Source of the DNA: Ectopseudomonas toyotomiensis
Lineage (GTDB): Bacteria > Pseudomonadota > Gammaproteobacteria > Pseudomonadales > Pseudomonadaceae
NCBI RefSeq assembly: GCF_900115695.1
Contig: NZ_FOXK01000005.1
Coordinates: 372,001 to 436,000, forward strand
Direction: 5' to 3'
Length of the DNA: 64,000 nt
Shown here: one piece after another, positions 1-8,187 of the stretch
Numbering within the stretch: position 1 is the stretch's first letter
Layout: the number at the start of each line of letters is the position of its first letter
The notes under the pieces: generated by a model
What the model was told of the DNA's origin: nothing
The model's database searches: none
Seen by the model: the letters and a program-made list of their open reading frames with translations, nothing else
Position numbers and translations under genes: made by a program

Positions 1-401
1 ATCTGCCGGGCCAGGCGGCCTTTCTCGCCGACGTGGCCTGGCTGGTGCGGGCCTACGCCTGTCTGCTCGATGCCGAGCGCATCGGCCTGCGCTTGCGCGC
101 GCTGGACAAGGCCATGTGCCCGCGTTTTCACGTCGACCATGTGCCAGTGCGGCTGATCACCAGCTATGCCGGTGTCGGCAGCGACTGGCTGGAGGAGGGC
201 GCTATGCCGCGCAGCAAGCTCGGTCAGCCGGATGAAGAGCCGCAGGACGAGGCGTTGATCCAGCGTCTCGACGCCGGCCATGTAGCGCTGGCCAAGGGCG
301 AGAAGTGGCGGGGTAACGAGGGGCGTGGGTTGATTCACCGTTCGCCGCAACCACCTGCCGGGCAGCGACGCTTGCTGTTGACCTTGGACTGGTTGGCCTG
401 A
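1..401 (+). CDS. DUF1826 family protein (5' end outside window)
   Basis: The reading frame is open from the first complete codon (base 3) to the stop at 399-401, so the start lies upstream of the window; the GTG at 33 is internal (a Val in AFLADVAWLVRAY). About 132 C-terminal residues are present. The text VPVRLITSYAGVGSDWL resembles the DUF1826 family, which has no established biochemical function. In Pseudomonas such genes often sit beside COG0523 metallochaperone GTPases of the zinc-starvation response, and one follows here at 1108. A link to zinc is an inference from that neighbour; no Zur-like box is visible inside the window near this gene. Confidence 0.6.
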   Translation, partial: LPGQAAFLADVAWLVRAYACLLDAERIGLRLRALDKAMCPRFHVDHVPVRLITSYAGVGSDWLEEGAMPRSKLGQPDEEPQDEALIQRLDAGHVALAKGEKWRGNEGRGLIHRSPQPPAGQRRLLLTLDWLA

Positions 402-420
402 GTCGCGCGAAGCCGCGTTG

Positions 421-486
421 CGTAGGGTGCGCTGTGCGCACCGTGAACACCGAGGCGTTTGCTGGTGCGCACAGCGCACCCTACGG
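421..486. repeat. Inverted repeat of the gtagggtgcgc...gcgcaccctac family
   Basis: Two 22-base arms (421-442 and 465-486) are near-perfect reverse complements around a 22-base spacer. The same arms recur at 13321-13391 and 27975-28075, always between genes, so this is a dispersed REP/BIME-like element. Confidence 0.7.
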
Positions 487-501
487 ATAGCGGGGAACCA
501 C

Positions 502-535
502 TAAAAAATAGGCCGGAGCGACTGCCCCGGCCTTA
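502..535 (-). terminator. Intrinsic terminator for the periplasmic protein gene at 662-1012
   Basis: Read on the minus strand, a GC-rich stem (aggccgg/ccggcct, bases 510-534) is followed by TATTTTTTAG, the usual shape of a Rho-independent terminator. It lies about 130 bases after the stop of the leftward gene. The stretch 536-661 holds nothing else I can name. Confidence 0.6.
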
Positions 536-661
536 AGCACCAAGAGATCATGTCGACGCGTGACTCGACATGAGGGTTACGTGAGGTACCCGCAGCCATT
601 AGGCGCTCTTTGGATGACGCTTTGATGTCAGCAGTGGCCTGTTTTCTCGCTGGGCGAGTGT

Positions 662-1012
662 TCAGGGTTTGATCCACGTGCCCTGATACTGGCTGGTGCA
701 GGCCGGCTCCAGGTACAACGCGTCGCTGGCCACGCCGTAGTAGTGGATGTCCTGCAGGTACATACCACTACCGGCGCGCGCGTTCTGGCAGACGCCGTGG
801 GCACCCTTGGGGCACTGCTCGACGAACTCCACCTCGACCGTCTGGCCTTGCAACTGCGGCTGGCAGAAGCCCTCACGAAACAGCGTGGCGGGGATGTTGC
901 GGTTCTCCTGGCAGACCTTCACATCCAGACGCTCGGCCTGACTATGCACCACGCAGGCTTCGGCCAGGGCCAGGCCCGGCAGCAGGGAAAACAGCAACAG
1001 CCATGCACGCAT
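662..1012 (-). CDS. Small secreted (periplasmic) protein, function unknown
   Basis: The protein has 116 residues from the ATG at 1012. An in-frame extension to 1078 is possible but would bury the signal peptide, so I prefer the inner start. It opens with MRAWLLLFSLLPGLALAEA, a typical Sec signal peptide with cleavage expected after ALA. The mature part carries six cysteines (for example CVVHSQ, CQENRN, CQP, CPKGAHGVCQNA, ACTSQ), compatible with three disulfides in the periplasm. It is transcribed away from the GTPase gene at 1108 across a gap of about 95 bases. I recognise no family. Confidence 0.6.
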   Translation of the reverse strand: MRAWLLLFSLLPGLALAEACVVHSQAERLDVKVCQENRNIPATLFREGFCQPQLQGQTVEVEFVEQCPKGAHGVCQNARAGSGMYLQDIHYYGVASDALYLEPACTSQYQGTWIKP

Positions 1013-1107
1013 CGTTTCGACTCCCGAAAAACTGCCGGCGAATCTAACATGCCGCTTCTTTGCAGTCTGTGCTGGCACTTGTCTGGCGAACCACCGAACA
1101 TACCTTC

Positions 1108-2085
1108 ATGCTCAGTCAAATCCCTACCCACCTCATTGCCGGCCCGCTCGGTGCCGGCAAGACCACGTTGATCCGTCACCTGCTGGCGCAGAAAGCGGCG
1201 GGCGAGCGCTGGGCGGTGCTGATCAACGAATTCGGCCAGATAGGCCTGGACGCCGCCTTGCTCGAGCAAGGCGACGACGGTATCGCCATGGCCGAAGTGG
1301 CAGGTGGTTGCCTGTGCTGCGTCAATGGCGCGCCGTTTCAGGTTGGCCTCGGGCGCCTGCTGCGCAAGGCCAGGCCCGACCGTCTGTTGATCGAGCCGTC
1401 CGGCCTGGGGCATCCGGCGCAGTTGCTGGCGCAATTGCGTCAGCCGCCCTGGCTCGGTGTGTTGGCCGTGCAACCGGCACTGATGGTGGTGGATGCTGCC
1501 GCGCTGGCTAGCGGTCAGCCGCTGCCGGACGTGCAGCGTCAGGCGCTGGATGAGACCGGCTTGCTGCTGTTGAACAAGAGCGAAGGCTTGGACGCCGAGG
1601 CGCGAGCGCGGATTGCTACCGATCTGCCATCCATGCCGCTGCACTGGACCGCGCAGGGTCGGCTCGACCTGGCCCTGTTGCCGGGACTGGCGGCGCAGGC
1701 CTCGCCCATCGAGGTGAGCGCCGAGTTACCCGCAGCTGCACCTGGCCTGGCGCAGATCTGGCGCAATGCCGCCGAGCCGATCTGCCTGGTGCAGGATCAG
1801 GTCGAGGGCTGGAGCATTGGCTGGCGCTGGCACCCGAGCCAATGCTTCGACCTCGAGCAGGTCCGCCGCTGGCTTCAGAAGCTGGGTTGGCGCAGAGCCA
1901 AGGCCGTGCTGCACGGCGCAGAAGGCTGGCACTCGTTGAATGCCTTGCGGGGGCAAGCGCCGGAGGCCTGGGGCGCAAGTGAATGGCGCAAGGATTCGCG
2001 GCTGGAGTTGATCTTCGATCAGGCACAGAACGTCGACGTGCTGACTGCCTCCTTCGCCACCTGCCGAATCCCTGCGACAGACTGA
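1108..2085 (+). CDS. CobW/COG0523-family GTP-binding metallochaperone
   Basis: The protein has 325 residues. The start at 1108 (MLSQIPTHLIAG) was chosen over the upstream in-frame ATG because it puts the P-loop GPLGAGKTT at residues 12-20, as in the family. A CLCC motif at residues 68-71 matches the conserved CxCC metal-binding signature of COG0523 GTPases, and LLLNKSEGLD supplies the base-recognition NKxD-like motif. The C-terminal third (from about residue 215) is the shorter CobW_C-type region. Family members use GTP hydrolysis to deliver zinc, cobalt or nickel to target proteins; many are made under zinc starvation. The neighbouring DUF1826 gene fits a zinc role, but which metal and which client cannot be read from the sequence. 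Confidence 0.8.
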   Translation: MLSQIPTHLIAGPLGAGKTTLIRHLLAQKAAGERWAVLINEFGQIGLDAALLEQGDDGIAMAEVAGGCLCCVNGAPFQVGLGRLLRKARPDRLLIEPSGLGHPAQLLAQLRQPPWLGVLAVQPALMVVDAAALASGQPLPDVQRQALDETGLLLLNKSEGLDAEARARIATDLPSMPLHWTAQGRLDLALLPGLAAQASPIEVSAELPAAAPGLAQIWRNAAEPICLVQDQVEGWSIGWRWHPSQCFDLEQVRRWLQKLGWRRAKAVLHGAEGWHSLNALRGQAPEAWGASEWRKDSRLELIFDQAQNVDVLTASFATCRIPATD

Positions 2086-2122
2086 TAAACTCGCCGCGCT
2101 TTCGTCGCTGTGGATAACCTCA

Positions 2123-3001
2123 ATGCAACTGCTGTCCTGGTCTCATGACACCTCTGCCGGCTTCACCCTGCGCGGCTGGCACACGCCGCCGTCGGGCAAG
2201 CCGCTGCTGCATTTCCTGCACGGCAATGGCTATTGCGGGCGTGTCTACACGCCGCTGCTGGCGCTGCTGGCCGAGGACTTCGACCTCTGGCTGAGCGATT
2301 TGCAGGGCCATGGTGACAGTGACCATGGCGGCCGCTTTCACGGCTGGAACCGCAGCGCCGAGCTGGCGGTGGAAGCCTTTGCTGCCCTGCGTGGGTCGTT
2401 CGGTGAAGTACCGCACTTCGCCCTTGGCCACAGCTTTGGCGGCGTGCTTACCAGCTTGATTCTGGCGCGCCATCCCGAGCTGTTCCGCCGTGCTGTGCTG
2501 CTCGATCCGGTGCTGTTCAGCCCGGCGATGATCGGCGTGATGGCGCTGTCCGATGTGGTCGGTCTGGCGCAGCGCACCGGTATGGCGAAAAAGGCGCAGA
2601 AGCGTCGCCGGCAATGGCCGGATCGTGCCAGCGCGCATGCCGCACTGCATGGCCGTGGCATGTTCCGTGGTTGGGACGAGGCAGCGTTCGACGCCTATAT
2701 CGAGCATGCACTGAAGGATGTCGAGGGCTGTGTCGAGCTCAAGTGTCGACCCAGCCGCGAGGCCGATATCTTCGGTTCCTTCCCGCGGCGCCTGTGGCCT
2801 TCGCTGGCCAAGGTGACGACGCCAACCGAAGTGATTCACGGCTCGCGTACCTACCCCTTCGTTGCCAAGTCCGTGGCGCGCTGGTGCGCGAGCAACCCCC
2901 ATGTGCGCAGTCAGGTGGTGCCGGGTGGGCACTGTTTCATGCAGGAGCAACCGGCAGACAGCGCCGAGCGCGTGGCCGACTTTCTACTGCAGCGCAGTTG
3001 A
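2123..3001 (+). CDS. Alpha/beta-fold hydrolase
   Basis: The protein has 292 residues. HGNG at 33-36 is the oxyanion-hole region, GHSFGG at 102-107 is the nucleophile elbow with Ser104, and GGHCFMQEQP near the C-terminus carries the likely catalytic His (about 270). An acidic partner is probable in the strand before HGSRTYPF but not certain. There is no signal peptide, so it should be cytoplasmic. Substrate is unknown; esterase, lipase and lactonase activities all occur in this fold. It starts 37 bases after the GTPase gene and could be co-transcribed with it. Confidence 0.8.
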   Translation: MQLLSWSHDTSAGFTLRGWHTPPSGKPLLHFLHGNGYCGRVYTPLLALLAEDFDLWLSDLQGHGDSDHGGRFHGWNRSAELAVEAFAALRGSFGEVPHFALGHSFGGVLTSLILARHPELFRRAVLLDPVLFSPAMIGVMALSDVVGLAQRTGMAKKAQKRRRQWPDRASAHAALHGRGMFRGWDEAAFDAYIEHALKDVEGCVELKCRPSREADIFGSFPRRLWPSLAKVTTPTEVIHGSRTYPFVAKSVARWCASNPHVRSQVVPGGHCFMQEQPADSAERVADFLLQRS

Positions 3002-3063
3002 TAGGTTTCTACATCATGTAGGCGCCGGCAAGCCGGCTCCTGCGGTTGAGGCTGCACACTGCT

Positions 3064-3459
3064 CTACTGCGCCTTGCGCCGCCAGTCTTCCAGGCGGATG
3101 ACGTTGCCTGGCTGCTGCACCGCAACCGGCTCGGGTTGCGGCTCCAGTATTGGATGGGGCTGCAGTTCGATGCGGCCGAGGTGCGGGCCGAACATGCTGA
3201 TATGCCCGCGCAGGCGCTGCTCGCCAGTGACGGTGAACTCGAAGTCATAGAGTCGCGCCAGGCGCCGGTGGCCCTTGCTGTCGCGCTGGATGGCCAGGCG
3301 GCGCAGCGCCACGGCACCGTCGAGCAACTCCACGTCGAGCTTGGCGCAATGTTGCTTGGCGAACGCCAGTGCACGCTCGCGAATACCGTGGCCGCGCCAC
3401 AGCCAGGCGCAGACGGCAGCGAACAGCATCAGCAGGAAGACATCGAACAGGTTGATCAT
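3064..3459 (-). CDS. DUF3301 family membrane-anchored protein
   Basis: The protein has 131 residues. The N-terminus (residues 3-22, LFDVFLLMLFAAVCAWLW) is a single membrane segment, followed by the conserved GIRERALAFAKQHC stretch and a basic-acidic body with RRLARLYDFEFTVTGEQRLRGHI, which is typical of DUF3301 proteins of gammaproteobacteria. No function has been assigned to the family. The C-terminus ends in a Pro/Val-rich linker and RLEDWRRKAQ. It points toward the hydrolase gene; an unrelated zinc-ribbon gene begins on the other side. Confidence 0.75.
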   Translation of the reverse strand: MINLFDVFLLMLFAAVCAWLWRGHGIRERALAFAKQHCAKLDVELLDGAVALRRLAIQRDSKGHRRLARLYDFEFTVTGEQRLRGHISMFGPHLGRIELQPHPILEPQPEPVAVQQPGNVIRLEDWRRKAQ

Positions 3460-3581
3460 GGCGACTCCGGCTTCGGGAGACAGAGCTTAGCTTATCTGCC
3501 ACGTGCTTCTCAGCACAGTGGCTTGCCCATGCGTCGGCTCTGCATTAGCGTTCGCTCTCTTCAGATGAAAAGGACGTCACC

Positions 3582-4115
3582 ATGCATTGCCCCGCTTGCC
3601 GTACGACTCGCCTGCAACCAGCAAAACTCGAAGATGGCCTGCTCGGCCATGGCTGTGCACAGTGCCAAGGCACGCTGGTCAGCCTGCTGCACTACCGCGA
3701 CTGGGCCGAGCGCCAGCCAGTACACGAGACGTCAACCGAGCTGGCCGCCGAGGCCGAAGTGGGCGAAACCAGTCATGCTCTGAGTTGCCCCAAGTGCGCC
3801 AAGCTGATGAGCAAATTTCAGATCAGCGGCACCCGCGCCAACCGTCTCGACCTGTGCGGCACCTGCGACGAAGCCTGGCTGGACAGCGGCGAATGGCAAT
3901 TACTCAAGGCCCTGGAGCTGAGCCAGCGCATGCCGGCGATCTTCACCGACGCCTGGCAGCGCCAAGTGCGTCAGCAGGCCAGCGAGCAGGCTCGACGCGA
4001 GCGCTTCAGCCGCATCGCCGGCGAGGAAGCCATCGCTCGCGCCGACGAGATTCGTACCTGGCTCAAGGATCATCCGCAGCGCCGCGAGTTGCTGTTCTAT
4101 ATCGGTCACGATTGA
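3582..4115 (+). CDS. Zinc-ribbon (zf-TFIIB type) protein
   Basis: The protein has 177 residues. Two CxxC pairs at the N-terminus (CPAC, CAQC) form one ribbon, and CPKC...CGTCDEAWLDSGEW (about residues 68-105) is the characteristic zf-TFIIB ribbon, in which the W and the D/G that follow the second CxxC are conserved. The rest is a helical, charged region (RQVRQQASEQARRERFSRIAGEEAIARADEIRTWL). Cytoplasmic, structural zinc binding is expected. The cellular role is unknown. The stop lies 28 bases from the end of the convergent thioesterase gene. Confidence 0.75.
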   Translation: MHCPACRTTRLQPAKLEDGLLGHGCAQCQGTLVSLLHYRDWAERQPVHETSTELAAEAEVGETSHALSCPKCAKLMSKFQISGTRANRLDLCGTCDEAWLDSGEWQLLKALELSQRMPAIFTDAWQRQVRQQASEQARRERFSRIAGEEAIARADEIRTWLKDHPQRRELLFYIGHD

Positions 4116-4142
4116 GGAGGCGATGGCCCGCCCGTTACGACC

Positions 4143-4634
4143 CTATGCCTGGTTCTTTTCGTCGCTCAACGCCTGGTAGCGCTGTTGCAACTCGTCGCGA
4201 ATCTGCCGGCGCTGCTTGGCCTGGCGCTGGCGGCGCAGGCCGTCGGCGGTGTCCGGCTGCAGTTCAGGGATCGGCGCCGGGCGGCCATTGGCATCGACCG
4301 CGACCATGGTGAAGAAGCAACTGTTGGTGTGGCGCACCGAGCGCTCACGGATGTTCTCGGTGATGACCTTGATGCCGATCTCCATCGAGGTGCGGCCAGT
4401 GTGGTTGACCGAGGCGAGGAAGGTGACCAGCTCACCGACATGCACCGGTTCGCGGAACATCACCTGGTCCACCGACAGGGTCACCACATAGCAACCGGCA
4501 TAACGGCTGGCGCAGGCGTAGGCGACCTCGTCGAGGTACTTGAGCAGGGTGCCCCCGTGGACATTTCCGGAGAAATTGGCCATATCCGGGGTCATCAGTA
4601 CGGTCATCGTCAGTTGCGCGGTTCCGGCTTCCAT
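4143..4634 (-). CDS. Acyl-CoA thioesterase, hotdog fold (YciA/BACH-like)
   Basis: The protein has 163 residues, starting MEAGTAQLTMTVLMTPDMANFSGNVHGG. The NVHGGTLLKYLDEVAYACASRYAG segment (about 24-47) is the hotdog-fold signature with the active-site Asp/Glu region, followed by VDQVMFREPVHVGELV and the GRTSMEIGIKV strand, as in cytoplasmic acyl-CoA thioesterases that hydrolyse acyl-CoA to free acid and CoA. Length and motif order match single-domain family members. The charged C-terminal tail (RQRQAKQRRQIRDELQQRYQ) is probably helical. Chain-length preference cannot be told. Confidence 0.85.
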   Translation of the reverse strand: MEAGTAQLTMTVLMTPDMANFSGNVHGGTLLKYLDEVAYACASRYAGCYVVTLSVDQVMFREPVHVGELVTFLASVNHTGRTSMEIGIKVITENIRERSVRHTNSCFFTMVAVDANGRPAPIPELQPDTADGLRRQRQAKQRRQIRDELQQRYQALSDEKNQA

Positions 4635-4726
4635 CGTTGCTCCGAGTACGTGTGGGGCTTATGAGAGTAAGGCCTGCTGGCTCTGGGGATGCAAGATACA
4701 CACTCACTACTGCAAGGATGCCATCC

Positions 4727-5437
4727 ATGCTGATTCACTCGAAATTATTGCTCCTGCCGCTGCTGCTGGGGCTCGCTGGTGCCGTGCAGGCGACCGAAGA
4801 ATGCGCCACAGCGGTGCAGTGCAACCAGGTCGGCAGCGCCGCCTATCAGGACGGCCGCTTTGAGCAGGCCATCGAAGCGTTCGAACGTCAGTTACGACGC
4901 GTCGAGGAGGGTGACACGGCACAGTTGGAGCTGGCGCTGAACAATCTCATCCTCGCCAATCTGCGCGCTGGCGATGCGGGCATGGCGCGTGCCTGGTTGG
5001 GCGTGGCGCTGGACAACAATCTCAGCGGCTCCTCGACCCGCCTGCACCTGCGCAAGGTGGCCGAGACACTTAATTATCCAGCGCTGAGCGCCAGCCCCGT
5101 CGGCCGCTACCTGCGCTACGGCGGCCAGGCAGTGTGGAGCGAGCTGCTGATCAGCGAGGACGGCAATGGCGGCTATCACGCCAGTTTCTCGCCCGTGCGT
5201 GCCGGTGCGCGGGTCGAGGAATATGGTCCAGCCGCCATCGGCGAGCTGGATGGCAAGCTGGTCGGCGACGGCGTGCAGATGCGCCTCGAGGATGCCAGCC
5301 TGGACAGCGGCTGTGCGGTGCAACTGCTGCGTGAGGGCATCGAGCTACGCGTGCAGGAAGTGTTCGCCGAGGGTTGTCAGGACTATGGCGGCATGGCTAT
5401 CAGTGTCGGTGGTCGTTACATCAAAGTGAGTCGATGA
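4727..5437 (+). CDS. Periplasmic protein with a TPR-like N-terminal half
   Basis: The protein has 236 residues from the ATG at 4727. This start has a purine-rich stretch (aagg) nine bases upstream and opens directly on a signal peptide, MLIHSKLLLLPLLLGLAGAVQA. The mature N-terminus (GSAAYQDGRFEQAIEAFERQL...ALNNLILANLRAGDAGMARAWLG) reads as one to two tetratricopeptide-like helical hairpins. The C-terminal half is beta-rich, with paired cysteines (DSGCAVQLL, EGCQDYGG). It overlaps the next gene by an ATGA junction, so the two are translationally coupled and probably act together in the envelope. Function unknown. Confidence 0.65.
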   Translation: MLIHSKLLLLPLLLGLAGAVQATEECATAVQCNQVGSAAYQDGRFEQAIEAFERQLRRVEEGDTAQLELALNNLILANLRAGDAGMARAWLGVALDNNLSGSSTRLHLRKVAETLNYPALSASPVGRYLRYGGQAVWSELLISEDGNGGYHASFSPVRAGARVEEYGPAAIGELDGKLVGDGVQMRLEDASLDSGCAVQLLREGIELRVQEVFAEGCQDYGGMAISVGGRYIKVSR

Positions 5438-6684
5438 TGCGCAGAGGGATCGTCGCGCTGCTCTTGGGCCTGCCAGTGCTGCTGGTCGCTGTCGGCTATG
5501 CCTGGATGCGGGATGAACCGCTGAGTGCCGACGCTCAAACCTGGCTGGAACAGGCTCAGGTCGATGAGGGGCAGAGTCGGGCCTATGTGTTTCTCAATGG
5601 ACTGGATGCTGACCTTGAGCAGTCGCCAGAGGCACTGGGTGTCGAGCGGCTAAAGGCCTATCGTGCCTGGCGCAGCAACCACGGCCCGATGGATGAGGGC
5701 TTTGCAGAGCCGGTGGTTGCCACGTTGGCTTTACCGCAGGGACCATTGGTCTGTGCGATAGAGAAAGATGGCTGTCTGACCACGCTGCTGAGTGGGGTGT
5801 CTGGCTGGGTCGAGACGGATGAGCAGCGTCTTCTGCGCGAGCGCTACTGGCAGTTTCTCCAGCTCGATGACTACCGCAATCTTCTGGAGGCCAGCATCAT
5901 TGCCCCGTTGCCGCCGCACCGTTACCTCGTGAGTGGCCAGCAGCTGCTGACTCTGCAACTGCTCAAGGCGGCTCAGGAGGGGGAAGGTGAGCAGGTTCGG
6001 GCGCGTCTCGATGAGGAGCTGCACCTGCTGCGAGGGCAATTGCGCCGCGCTGATACGCTGATCGCGAAGATGATTCTGGCGCGTATGGTCGAGCGCAACA
6101 TGCGCTGGCAGGCCGTGCTCTATCGTGAGGGGGTGATGCCGGCGCCGAGCAGTGTGCCTGCCTTCGATGACGCCGAGCGCAGCCTACTGATGCCGCTGCA
6201 GCATGAGTTTCAGGGGATGGCGTTACTTTTCGAGGCGCTGCCCAAGGCGGAGAACAGCTTGGGCGAGTGGCTGATGCTGCGGTGGGGCCTGCGCCCACAG
6301 ATGAGCACCAATGCCAGCTTGACGTTCTATCAGCCGATAGCCGAGCTGTCGCGGCGCCCGCCTGAATTGTTTGTCGGGGAGCTGCGGCAGTTGCCCGCAG
6401 CCCAATGGCAACGCAGCTGGCGCAACCCAATGGGTAACGTGTTGCTTGAAATTGGGGCGCCTGACTATCGTCGTTATGCGGTACGACTACAGGACCTTGA
6501 AGCCTATCGTCGCCTGCTGCAGGGGCTGTCCCAACTGCCTCAAGGTACGCCAAGTGCCGAGCAGCTGCGCGCCTTCGACAACCCCTACTATCCGGGGCAG
6601 CCAGCACTGCTCGATGAGCAGGGCCGGCTGTGTTTTGCCGGTCCCATGCTGGAGGATGACGGCGCGCGCTGCCTGCTGCTGTGA
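5434..6684 (+). CDS. Membrane-anchored protein of unknown function
   Basis: The protein has 416 residues. The ATG at 5434 overlaps the upstream TGA (ATGA); a second ATG follows at 5437. The N-terminus MMRRGIVALLLGLPVLLVAVGYAWM is one membrane segment or uncleaved signal anchor, leaving a large helical, leucine-rich domain outside the cytoplasm. I see no catalytic motif. Coupling to the TPR-like periplasmic gene suggests one complex or pathway. No family is recognised. Confidence 0.6.
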   Translation: MMRRGIVALLLGLPVLLVAVGYAWMRDEPLSADAQTWLEQAQVDEGQSRAYVFLNGLDADLEQSPEALGVERLKAYRAWRSNHGPMDEGFAEPVVATLALPQGPLVCAIEKDGCLTTLLSGVSGWVETDEQRLLRERYWQFLQLDDYRNLLEASIIAPLPPHRYLVSGQQLLTLQLLKAAQEGEGEQVRARLDEELHLLRGQLRRADTLIAKMILARMVERNMRWQAVLYREGVMPAPSSVPAFDDAERSLLMPLQHEFQGMALLFEALPKAENSLGEWLMLRWGLRPQMSTNASLTFYQPIAELSRRPPELFVGELRQLPAAQWQRSWRNPMGNVLLEIGAPDYRRYAVRLQDLEAYRRLLQGLSQLPQGTPSAEQLRAFDNPYYPGQPALLDEQGRLCFAGPMLEDDGARCLLL

Positions 6685-6696
6685 GTTGAGCGTAGG

Positions 6697-6720
6697 GTGG
6701 ATGACGCTTTTTCATCCACC
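6697..6720. terminator. Hairpin between converging genes
   Basis: A 9-bp perfect stem (ggtggatga/tcatccacc) with a cgcttt loop sits in the 44 bases between the converging genes ending at 6684 and 6729. It probably acts as a two-way terminator, although neither side has a strong T run. A related gtagggtggc hairpin occurs at 51124-51148, so it may also belong to a dispersed repeat family. Confidence 0.5.
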
Positions 6721-6728
6721 TGTCCGAC

Positions 6729-8096
6729 TCAGGCGTGACTCAGGTACCAGCGCCAATCCTGCTCACCCACTTCCCCCATGAATTGGCGGTACTCGGCCCA
6801 TTTGATCGCCAGGAACACCTTGAGGAAATCCTCGCCCAGCGCTTCGCCTGCCCAGCTCGAACCTTCCAGGTTGCGCAGCGCGGTAAGCCAGTCGGTGGGC
6901 AGGGTTTCGCGGGCCTGCTCGTAGCCGTTGCCAACGATGGCCGCGCCCGGCTCGATCTGCTCGCGGATACCCTTGTGGATGCCGGCGAGGATCGCCGCCG
7001 CGGCCAGGTAGGGATTGGCGTCGGCGCCGCAGATGCGGTGCTCGACGTGGCGACTGTTGGCCGGCCCGCCCGGCACGCGGAAGGATACGGTGCGGTTGTT
7101 CACGCCCCAGCTCTTGGCCAGCGGCGCATAGCTGTTGGCCTGGAAGCGGCGGAAGGAGTTGGCGTTGGGGCAGAAGATCGCCAGGGCGTCGTCGAGCGTG
7201 GCCATCATGCCGCCAATGGCATGACGCAGCAGCGGCGTGCCATGCGGGTCTTCGCTGCCCATCAAGTTGTTGCCGTCGGCGTCGGCCAGCGACACGTGCA
7301 TATGCAGGCCGCTACCGGCCTGGTCGCCGAACGGCTTGGCCATGAAGCAGGCCTGCAGCCCGTGCTTGTTCGCCACGCCCTTGACCAGACGCTTGTAGCG
7401 CACGCCTTCGTCCACCGCCTGCAGGGCGTCGAAGCGGTGTTCCAGGGTCAGCTCGAGCTGGCCGGGGGCGTATTCGGAAATCGCCGTGCGTACCGGCAGG
7501 CCCTGGGCTTCGCAGGCGGCGTAGAGATCGTCGAGAAACGGCTGCACCTGCTCCAGCTCGTACACGCCGTAGACCTGCGGCGCCTGCGGGCGTACGCCAT
7601 TCATCTGCACGGCGGGCTGCGGGCGACCGTTGGCGTCGCGGGTCTTGTCCAGCAGGTAGAACTCCAGCTCCACCGCCATCACCGGGTGATAGCCGTCGGC
7701 CTTGAGCGCGTCGATGGTACGGGCCAGCACGTGGCGCGGATCACCCGGGGTGGCCGGCAGGCCTTGGGTCGGGTGCATGCTCACCTGCACCTGGCCGGTG
7801 GGCACTGCGCGCCAGGGTTGCAGGCACAGCGAGCCAGGCAGGGGATAGGTCCAGCAGTCGGCGTCGGCCACTTCCCAGACCAGGCCGCTCTCCTCGACGT
7901 CCTCGCCCTGAATGGTCAGCGAGAGGATGGAGCTGGGCAGTGGCCGGCCGTTCTCGTACATGGCCAGCAGCTCGTCGCGATGCAGCAGCTTGCCGCGCGG
8001 GATGCCATTGGCGTCGATCAGCATCAGCTCGATGCTGCGCACCTCGGGGTGCTTGGCGAGGAAATCGCGGGCTTCCTGGGGATTGGCGAATTGCAT
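6729..8096 (-). CDS. Glutamine-synthetase-family ligase (gamma-glutamylpolyamine synthetase-like)
   Basis: The protein has 455 residues from the ATG at 8096 (MQFANPQEARDFLAKHPEVRSIELMLIDANGIPRGK). The N-terminal beta-grasp is followed by the catalytic domain with VELEFYLLD (ATP/metal-binding Glu), GSGLHMHVSL (the glutamine-synthetase HxH region, about residue 275) and NRTVSFRVPGGPANSRHVEHRICGADANPYLA. That form occurs in PuuA/SpuI-like enzymes, which join glutamate to an amine or polyamine, rather than in GlnA. The gene lies behind a class III aminotransferase in the same direction, separated by a 49-bp REP hairpin, and both probably act in amine catabolism. The exact amine is not determined; Pseudomonas carries several paralogues. 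Confidence 0.85.
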   Translation of the reverse strand: MQFANPQEARDFLAKHPEVRSIELMLIDANGIPRGKLLHRDELLAMYENGRPLPSSILSLTIQGEDVEESGLVWEVADADCWTYPLPGSLCLQPWRAVPTGQVQVSMHPTQGLPATPGDPRHVLARTIDALKADGYHPVMAVELEFYLLDKTRDANGRPQPAVQMNGVRPQAPQVYGVYELEQVQPFLDDLYAACEAQGLPVRTAISEYAPGQLELTLEHRFDALQAVDEGVRYKRLVKGVANKHGLQACFMAKPFGDQAGSGLHMHVSLADADGNNLMGSEDPHGTPLLRHAIGGMMATLDDALAIFCPNANSFRRFQANSYAPLAKSWGVNNRTVSFRVPGGPANSRHVEHRICGADANPYLAAAAILAGIHKGIREQIEPGAAIVGNGYEQARETLPTDWLTALRNLEGSSWAGEALGEDFLKVFLAIKWAEYRQFMGEVGEQDWRWYLSHA

Positions 8097-8135
8097 GGTG
8101 GTTCTCGCAGAAGGTCGTGGGGCGCAGTGCATCCT

Positions 8136-8182
8136 GTGGGAGGGGCTTCAGCGGCGACAACCGCGGCTGAAGCCCCTCCCAC
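8136..8182. repeat. REP hairpin of the gtgggaggggcttcagc family
   Basis: Perfect 17-bp arms (8136-8152 and 8166-8182) enclose a short loop. Copies or half-copies occur at 10507-10576, 35018-35040 and 58511-58556, with a diverged form at 51050-51102. Here it separates two same-direction genes and may stabilise or attenuate the transcript. Confidence 0.75.
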
Positions 8183-8187
8183 GGGTA

